From contig NZ_MBTF01000009.1 in the NCBI RefSeq assembly GCF_002013915.1, positions 1 to 64,000 of the forward strand: DNA of 64,000 nt. Direction: 5' to 3'. This stretch comes from Mucilaginibacter pedocola. Its GTDB lineage: Bacteria; Bacteroidota; Bacteroidia; Sphingobacteriales; Sphingobacteriaceae. How positions within the stretch are numbered: the first letter of the stretch is position 1; each line of letters starts with the position of its first letter. Below the pieces are notes generated by a model that saw only the letters and a program-made list of their open reading frames with translations, made no database searches and had not been told where the DNA came from. A program made the translations under genes and the position numbers. Positions 58,948 to 64,000 of this stretch are shown here, piece after piece.

Positions 58948-60585
58948 TTATATTTCTTTCTGCAAAAACGGATACCTGTAATCCTTCGGCGAATCAAACG
59001 TTTCTTTGATGGTACGTGGCGATACCCAACGCAGCAGGTTGATCATGGAGCCAGCCTTATCGTTGGTACCGCTGCCGCGTGCACCGCCGAATGGCTGCTG
59101 GCCCACTACAGCACCTGTTGGTTTATCATTAATGTAGAAGTTACCCGCAGCATTGCGCAGTTTGTAAGTAGCTTCGGCAATGGCATAACGATCTTGCGAC
59201 AATACAGCACCGGTTAGCGCATATATAGATGTTTTATCGATGATGCTTAAGGTTTCGTCCCATTTCTCATCTTCGTAAACGTAGATGGTTAATACCGGTC
59301 CGAAGAGTTCTTCGCACATGGTAACATAATATGGGTCCTGCACTTGCAGCACGGTAGGCTCAATGAACCAGCCGCGGCTTTTATCGTAGTTACCACCGGC
59401 AATTACTTCAACGCCTTCGTCTTTTTTGGCAGCATCGATGTATTTAGCTAGTTTATCAAAGCTTACTTCGCTGATAACGGCGTTAACAAAGTTCTCAAAA
59501 TCTTCGGTTGGGCCCATTTTAAAGGTGGCCATTTCGCGTACCATGTGCTCTTTTACCGCAGGCCACAAGCTTGCCGGGATGTAGGCACGGCTTGCTGCCG
59601 AACATTTTTGCCCCTGGTATTCAAATGCACCACGCAACAAGGCAACGGCAACCGCATCGGCATTGGCGCTTGGGTGAGCCAGCACAAAATCTTTACCGCC
59701 GGTTTCCCCTACTATACGCGGATAGGTTTTGTATTTGTGTATGTTGGTGCCAATAGTTTGCCAAATGTGCTGAAAAACTTTGGTAGAACCCGTGAAGTGG
59801 ATACCCGCAAAATCGGGATGGTTAAATACCACGTCGCCAACTTCGGGGCCATCGGCATAAATGAGGTTGATAACACCATCGGGCACGCCGGCCTCTTTAA
59901 ATATTTGCATAATTACGTTGGCAGCGTACACCTGTGTATCGGCAGGTTTCCAAACCACTACGTTACCCATCATGGCAGCACTGGCAGGTAGGTTACCCGC
60001 AATAGCCGTAAAGTTAAAAGGCGTAAGCGCGAACACAAAGCCTTCCAGCGGGCGTTGCTCTACGCGGTTCCAAACACCTTTGCCCGATACCGGGGGTTGC
60101 TGCTGATATATCTCTGTCATGTACTGCACGTTAAAGCGCAGGAAATCTATCAGTTCGCAAGCCGAATCTATCTCTGCCTGGTAAGCATTCTTGCTTTGGC
60201 CAAGCATAGTAGCGGCGTTTATTTTGTAGCGGTAAGGGCCGGCTATCAGTTCGGCAGCTTTCAGGAAAATAGCAGCGCGTTGCTCCCATGGCAGGTTTTC
60301 CCAGTCGGCTTTAGCAGCAAGGGCGGCATCAATAGCAGCCGTTACATGGCTTTTATCACCATAATGGAATGTGCCCAACAGGTGTTTATGATCGTGCGGC
60401 GGGCGAAGCTCTACCAGTTTGCCGGTGCGCACTTCATCTGCGCCAATGTACATAGGTATATCTAATTGCTGTGCGCGTGCATCGGCCAGTGCGGCCTGCA
60501 AAGCAGCGCGTTCCACACTGCGCGGGCCGTAGTTTAAAACAGGCTCGTTAACAGGTGCCGGAACATTAAAAAATCCTTTAAGCAT
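58948..60585 (-). CDS. pruA: L-glutamate gamma-semialdehyde dehydrogenase
   Basis: This 545-residue aldehyde dehydrogenase of the PruA/ALDH4 class oxidises glutamate semialdehyde (from proline or ornithine) to glutamate with NAD. Diagnostic motifs are GETGGKDFVLAHPSANADAV with the catalytic base Glu and YQGQKCSAASRAYIP with catalytic Cys. FALTPFNFTAIAGNLPAS is the N-terminal PruA segment, and GGARGSGTNDKAGS is near the C-terminus. No proline dehydrogenase is fused or adjacent. A -7 box TATCTTTG lies on the minus strand at 60606-60613. Confidence 0.95.
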   Translation of the reverse strand: MLKGFFNVPAPVNEPVLNYGPRSVERAALQAALADARAQQLDIPMYIGADEVRTGKLVELRPPHDHKHLLGTFHYGDKSHVTAAIDAALAAKADWENLPWEQRAAIFLKAAELIAGPYRYKINAATMLGQSKNAYQAEIDSACELIDFLRFNVQYMTEIYQQQPPVSGKGVWNRVEQRPLEGFVFALTPFNFTAIAGNLPASAAMMGNVVVWKPADTQVYAANVIMQIFKEAGVPDGVINLIYADGPEVGDVVFNHPDFAGIHFTGSTKVFQHIWQTIGTNIHKYKTYPRIVGETGGKDFVLAHPSANADAVAVALLRGAFEYQGQKCSAASRAYIPASLWPAVKEHMVREMATFKMGPTEDFENFVNAVISEVSFDKLAKYIDAAKKDEGVEVIAGGNYDKSRGWFIEPTVLQVQDPYYVTMCEELFGPVLTIYVYEDEKWDETLSIIDKTSIYALTGAVLSQDRYAIAEATYKLRNAAGNFYINDKPTGAVVGQQPFGGARGSGTNDKAGSMINLLRWVSPRTIKETFDSPKDYRYPFLQKEI

Positions 60586-60901
60586 AGGTGTTTAATTTAA
60601 AGCTGCAAAGATACGGGGAAATATGCAGATGTGCGAATAAGGAAGTACGCAGATGGGTTTTGTGACAGTAATGATACTGTTGAAGTTCCTGAACCTTGAT
60701 TCGCTTGATTGAGGGATTTTCAGATGCGCGGCGAAGCTTCAAGTATGCGCGAGGTGTGTGGCTGGTGTGTGCACAAACGCAGGGAGGGGGCGCGATTGTG
60801 TGAAAAGCAAATGCAGGAGCGATTCTGAATAGTCTCCCCTCATTAAATGAAAAAACTTATACAAATCAAAATCGCTACATTGCTCTATCAATTACATAAT
60901 C
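60586..60901. other. Gap with promoters and a TCCTGAACCTTGATTCG repeat fragment
   Basis: This 316-bp region between divergent genes has the pruA -7 box (minus strand, 60606-60613) and a TTCCTGAACCTTGATTCGCT fragment at 60682-60701 related to the 26.9-kb repeat. A GC- and GTGTG-rich stretch of no clear identity follows (60720-60830), and then an AT-rich run leading to the gene at 60902. No gene is supported here. Confidence 0.5.
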
Positions 60902-61834
60902 ATGTTTTCATTATTCAAACGAAAAAATAAGCTGGAGGTACCTGATTGGGCATTGTTCCTGAATGCCGACGAATACGAAAGGTTTTTAAAGGCCGTTGAG
61001 AAATACTTCTACCAAAAAAATGTAACCTACACGCTTGGCGATGGTGTAATTAACGCCGGTCCGAACGACTTTGGCTTTAATGTACTTGGGCTGATGAACG
61101 TTGCACAGCAATGCAAGTTTAATGATGGCAGAAGTTATACCGAAATAGTTGATGAGCATTTTGAAACTATGCTGCGGGCAAACAAATTCGACAAAGAGTT
61201 TCAAAAAGTAATTGACGATTATGAGCAGATAGAGCAGTACTTGGCAGTGCGGCTGTACCATACTTCGTACTTTGACAGCGTAGGTTATGAAAACGTTATT
61301 GGCGAAGCACTTGCGGGCAACATATTTGCAGCGTTGGTTTTCGACTTACCCGACGGCATTGTTTCCATTAAACCCGAGCAGGCAGAAAAATGGGGAAAAA
61401 ACTATAAAGAACTTATGGACGTTGGCAAGAGTAATGTAGAGCGGAACTGCTCCATAGAGTTATTAAAAGAGGATTTTGACGGATTAACAATATGGCTTGC
61501 ACAAGGCGAACATTTTTTCACCGGCAACATTGTCTTCAACCTGGAAATTTACCCGCAATTCGCGGGCAAACATGGCATGTTGGTTGGCGTACCTCACAGG
61601 CATTGCGTAATTATGTATCCCATAAACAATCTTGAGGTTATCAGTGCTATCAACAAACTCATTCCGCTGATATATAACATGAACGAGGAAGGCCCCGGCT
61701 CAATTAGCAGTAATTTATTTTGGTATGCGAACGGTAAATTTGAATATCAACCTTACAAGATAGAAGAAGATAAGATCCAATTTACACCGACCGAAAACTT
61801 CCTGAATATGTTAAATATGCTGGAGGAAAAATAA
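60902..61834 (+). CDS. Hypothetical cytoplasmic protein, possibly DUF1444-like
   Basis: The 310-residue protein is soluble, without leader or membrane segment. It contains GDGVINAGPNDFGFNVLGLMNVAQQC near residue 45 and LAVRLYHTSYFDS near 115. The alpha/beta C-terminal half runs through ALVFDLPDGIVSIKPEQAEKWG, GMLVGVPHRHCVIMYPINN and SSNLFWYANGKFEYQPYKI. The order vaguely recalls DUF1444 proteins, but I am not confident. No catalytic motif seen. Its promoter would lie in the AT-rich 60840-60900 segment. Confidence 0.72.
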   Translation: MFSLFKRKNKLEVPDWALFLNADEYERFLKAVEKYFYQKNVTYTLGDGVINAGPNDFGFNVLGLMNVAQQCKFNDGRSYTEIVDEHFETMLRANKFDKEFQKVIDDYEQIEQYLAVRLYHTSYFDSVGYENVIGEALAGNIFAALVFDLPDGIVSIKPEQAEKWGKNYKELMDVGKSNVERNCSIELLKEDFDGLTIWLAQGEHFFTGNIVFNLEIYPQFAGKHGMLVGVPHRHCVIMYPINNLEVISAINKLIPLIYNMNEEGPGSISSNLFWYANGKFEYQPYKIEEDKIQFTPTENFLNMLNMLEEK

Positions 61835-61921
61835 TTACTTGGCCCAAGCCATCCCCAAGCCTGGCGCGAGTATGCAGCGATGGAAGCGTGCGTGGAGTAC
61901 TCGTGCCTAAGCATGTCTGCC

Positions 61922-61985
61922 CGTCCTATGAGATTGCCACGCCGCCCTCCTTCACAGCCCCATCCCACTGCGGCTCGCAATGACA
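61922..61985. repeat. CCTATGAGATTGCCACGCC...GCTCGCAATGACA repeat, right half
   Basis: It is nearly the same as the copy at 56679-56738 (both read CCTATGAGATTGCC, CGCCGCCCT, CACTGCGGCTCGCAATGACA). It lies in the gap between two convergent genes, and the rest of this gap shows nothing else. Confidence 0.7.
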
Positions 61986-62064
61986 AATCGGCTAATAGGA
62001 ATGTCTGTTCAACGAGAAAGCCGCCCGGTTTCTCGGGCAGCTTCCTAATTCAATTCTATCTCTG

Positions 62065-62955
62065 TTAAAAATTCGCAGGCTCGCCTACCGTGGTTCCCCC
62101 ACCGGTATATATGGCGCCGATAAAGTTTTTATCCTTGGTGCTCAAGTAGTAGTTCCAGCCAATGGCTTTGCCATCGGTAGTAAGTTCGGCCGGAACGGGG
62201 TATTGCATTATTGATAACGGGTCGAATTTGGTGTTGCGTACCTCGCTTGGTTTATACTTGTCGAATATGTTGGCATCTACCTGTGCGCGGGTCCAGTTGT
62301 TTGGCGGGCCCATGTAGTAGTCGTATACTTTGGGTTTATCCCAGTTTATTTCTTCAACCGGGCTCAACTGCTCGTGGCCTAAACCAAGGGCATGGCCAAA
62401 CTCGTGGGTTATGGTGCGGCTAAATTCCTTTTCTTCGGTATTGGCATTGAACCAGCCAAAATTCATGGTTTGCAAACCTTTACGATACTTTTCGGCATCG
62501 GTACCAAAGTAAGACCATGAACCCTTATCCCCATTTATCTTAAAGCCAACTCGGATGTCCGACTGTGCTTTGTTATCAACCTTCAGGAAATGGATATTGG
62601 CATAGTCTACCCAGGCGCGGGCGTACTTCATTACTTTGCCTTGCAGGAATTCGCTGCCATTCATGAAGAAAACGCGCAGGGTTTTGCCGTTCTCCCATTT
62701 AGTGCCTTTCAGGAACACCGCCTCGGTTTGCGGGCCGCCGTCTTCTTTATCCATTATAATGGGTTCGGTGCCGGCAAATTTGTCGATACATACATGCGGT
62801 ATGGCCGCGTCGGCAGCAAAGTCCAATTCATCAGATGGCGGCGTGCTTGCGTCGGTAGCAGTTTCGGTGGCGGCCAACATACCCGCGTCCTGGTTTTTGT
62901 TGCATGCCGATGCTATCAGAACGATAAGCGCGGCGGTTAGATAGGTTTTACGCAT
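62065..62955 (-). CDS. Zinc metalloprotease lipoprotein (astacin/M12-like)
   Basis: The 296-residue protein has a lipobox leader (LIVLIASAC), so it would be anchored in a membrane, probably the outer one. The catalytic domain carries the zinc motif THEFGHALGLGHE and the Met-turn PLSIMQYPV, the metzincin pattern. KTLRVFFMNGSEFLQGKVMKYARAW is the N-terminal part of the peptidase domain. Substrates are unknown. The M12A group includes bacterial astacin-like enzymes that cleave proteins outside the cell. Confidence 0.9.
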   Translation of the reverse strand: MRKTYLTAALIVLIASACNKNQDAGMLAATETATDASTPPSDELDFAADAAIPHVCIDKFAGTEPIIMDKEDGGPQTEAVFLKGTKWENGKTLRVFFMNGSEFLQGKVMKYARAWVDYANIHFLKVDNKAQSDIRVGFKINGDKGSWSYFGTDAEKYRKGLQTMNFGWFNANTEEKEFSRTITHEFGHALGLGHEQLSPVEEINWDKPKVYDYYMGPPNNWTRAQVDANIFDKYKPSEVRNTKFDPLSIMQYPVPAELTTDGKAIGWNYYLSTKDKNFIGAIYTGGGTTVGEPANF

Positions 62956-63073
62956 AATACTTCATTTAGGTAAAAAATGGCGTTATTTTATCACATATAT
63001 AAAATGACAACCATATTACAGAAATAAAGTTTCGTATTAGTAAAAATTGAAGTGTATTTAGGCGGTGACTTGA

Positions 63074-63191
63074 ATTTTCTGAACTCGAATTCAACGAATT
63101 ATTTGAATCAACAGAAGCTTGTTTTGGCGGTAAAAACCTGCCCCAAATAACATCAGAGAATCCATAAATCAAGCGGATCATGGTTCAGACA
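63074..63191. repeat. TTCTGAAC...GGTTCAGA inverted repeat
   Basis: The left arm AATTTTCTGAACTCGAATTC and the right arm AAATCAAGCGGATCATGGTT followed by CAGAC are imperfect complements, of the family at 26.9 kb. It lies between the metalloprotease start and the stop of the hypothetical gene at 63209. The remaining gap (62956-63073) is AT-rich and likely carries the metalloprotease promoter. Confidence 0.55.
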
Positions 63192-63208
63192 AATACATGC
63201 ACATCCCA

Positions 63209-63547
63209 CTAAACATCCAACAAACCCGGATGGTCGCGGTAATGGCTAATGTTATCTATTACCTCCTTTACTTCTTCGGTTGAAAGATCGTGGTTGCCAT
63301 CGGCCGTATAAGTGAATAGTGTTCCGGGGCGTTCGAAGGTGATGTAGCCCATATAGTTGGGGCTTGTTTTCTTATCCAACAGCAACTCTTTCTCTTTTAG
63401 TTTCAGCGTAGCGGCATCTTCAAAACCATTATCGCGGTAAATATTGTAGGTGTAAGTGAGTACGGCATGCCCGTCTAAATGGGCTTCGGTATTGGGGATA
63501 ACCATTACCGGCAAATCGGCTCCAACGGTGAAAAACAAAGGTGTCAT
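63209..63547 (-). CDS. Hypothetical protein
   Basis: The 112-residue soluble protein is probably beta-rich in the first half (TPLFFTVGADLPVMVIPN, HAVLTYTYNIYRDNGFED) and has a helical end (TEEVKEVIDNISHYRDHPG). No leader, no recognised family. It is divergent from the small gene at 63632, with 84 bp between the start codons. Confidence 0.62.
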   Translation of the reverse strand: MTPLFFTVGADLPVMVIPNTEAHLDGHAVLTYTYNIYRDNGFEDAATLKLKEKELLLDKKTSPNYMGYITFERPGTLFTYTADGNHDLSTEEVKEVIDNISHYRDHPGLLDV

Positions 63548-63631
63548 CGGCTACAAAATATATTTGTCAACAAGGCAGTTTTTAAATGGTTTGCCGCCTG
63601 CACTGTTGATAATAACTGTATATTAGCTACC

Positions 63632-63901
63632 ATGGCAGCTACCTTCAGCTTAACGGGAAATAATCAGCTTCAAATTGAACCAAGCGGCAAAAAGCTGCGC
63701 CTGGTTATAACCAATGGCCCTCATGAGCTCGCCTGCCGAATGGAAACCTCCGCCAACATTAAATGCTTTCTTGCATCCGAAGAAACCCAACTATTTAAAG
63801 GCAGGCTGCAACTGCACAAACACGGCGGAGCAATTTTGGTGAAATTAAAAGGCGAGGAATACGGCGTAATAAACGCAAATGCATTTCTAAGCAGTTTATA
63901 A
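63632..63901 (+). CDS. Small hypothetical protein
   Basis: An ATG at 63632 opens an 89-residue frame (MAATFSLTGNNQLQIEPSG) with a mostly beta content (KLRLVITNGPHELACRM, GAILVKLKGEEYGVIN). The longer open frame upstream has no better start and overlaps the divergent gene, so I prefer this start. No family recognised. Confidence 0.6.
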   Translation: MAATFSLTGNNQLQIEPSGKKLRLVITNGPHELACRMETSANIKCFLASEETQLFKGRLQLHKHGGAILVKLKGEEYGVINANAFLSSL

Positions 63902-63957
63902 GTTACAGGGGTAATTTTAGCATAAAAGCGCTATCTTACGCTACCTATACACGCTTT

Positions 63958-64000
63958 ATGACTAACACTGCCGACGAACCACTTTACTGGAGCCTGCCGC
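63958..64000 (+). CDS. Start of a gene that runs off the window
   Basis: The ATG at 63958 begins an open frame of 14 visible codons (MTNTADEPLYWSLP) reaching the window edge. Nothing can be said about its product. Confidence 0.4.
   Translation, partial: MTNTADEPLYWSLP

Overview
The window comes from a Bacteroidota chromosome, most likely Sphingobacteriaceae (Mucilaginibacter or Pedobacter-like). Supporting signs are -7 boxes of the form TAnnTTTG upstream of several genes, a lipoprotein TamA homologue (TamL), a type IX secretion plug-domain protein, LytS/LytTR signalling and the gene content overall. The species is inferred. No phage, conjugative element, CRISPR array or rRNA operon is visible. 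One tRNA (Cys) is present.

Layout: an IS110-family insertion sequence with a long non-coding left end (1-1.3 kb); an Old Yellow Enzyme, a cation/proton antiporter, a short SSB, an SDR and a long aromatic amino acid hydroxylase (1.4-7.9 kb); a flippase-like protein and an agmatine-to-putrescine pair, aguB and aguA, split by a four-helix-bundle gene (8-11.7 kb); a LiaF-like / DUF4288 / LytS / LytTR envelope-sensing module followed by an erythromycin-esterase-like protein and an L,D-transpeptidase (13-18.4 kb); a tyrosine/homogentisate catabolic cluster with two divergent arms (18.6-24 kb); AlkD-type repair, TspO, TamL and a TrmH methyltransferase (24-30 kb); tRNA-Cys with a small basic protein, a frameshifted macro-domain gene, a thioesterase, the plug-domain protein, an ABC-F ATPase, a SGNH hydrolase, pyrD and a GH10-like protein (31-39.5 kb); a carbonic anhydrase/SulP operon, an acyl-CoA carboxylase beta subunit and a DUF559 nuclease cassette (41-46 kb); a CstB-like persulfide dioxygenase, valS, a hybrid histidine kinase and holA (47-56 kb); a second carbonic anhydrase beside a DUF1275 membrane protein, then pruA, a zinc metalloprotease lipoprotein and small unknown proteins (57-64 kb).

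Metabolically, phenylalanine hydroxylase (6.1-7.9 kb), HppD, HmgA and an FAH-family hydrolase outline phenylalanine/tyrosine breakdown, and PruA serves proline/arginine breakdown.

The most unusual aspect is a dense set of dispersed inverted-repeat elements between genes and occasionally inside them. Two of them carry a small gene between inverted arms: a DUF559 (Vsr-like) nuclease with about 55-bp terminal inverted repeats (45.6-46.2 kb), and an S23-type four-helix bundle protein (10.2-10.7 kb). Arms of the same design occur without cargo at 14.3 and 34.0 kb. Repeat DNA is translated in frame in three genes: the AguA N-terminus, a 21-residue insert in valyl-tRNA synthetase, and the N-terminus of the plug-domain protein. 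This REPtron-like organisation is the best candidate here for an under-described system.
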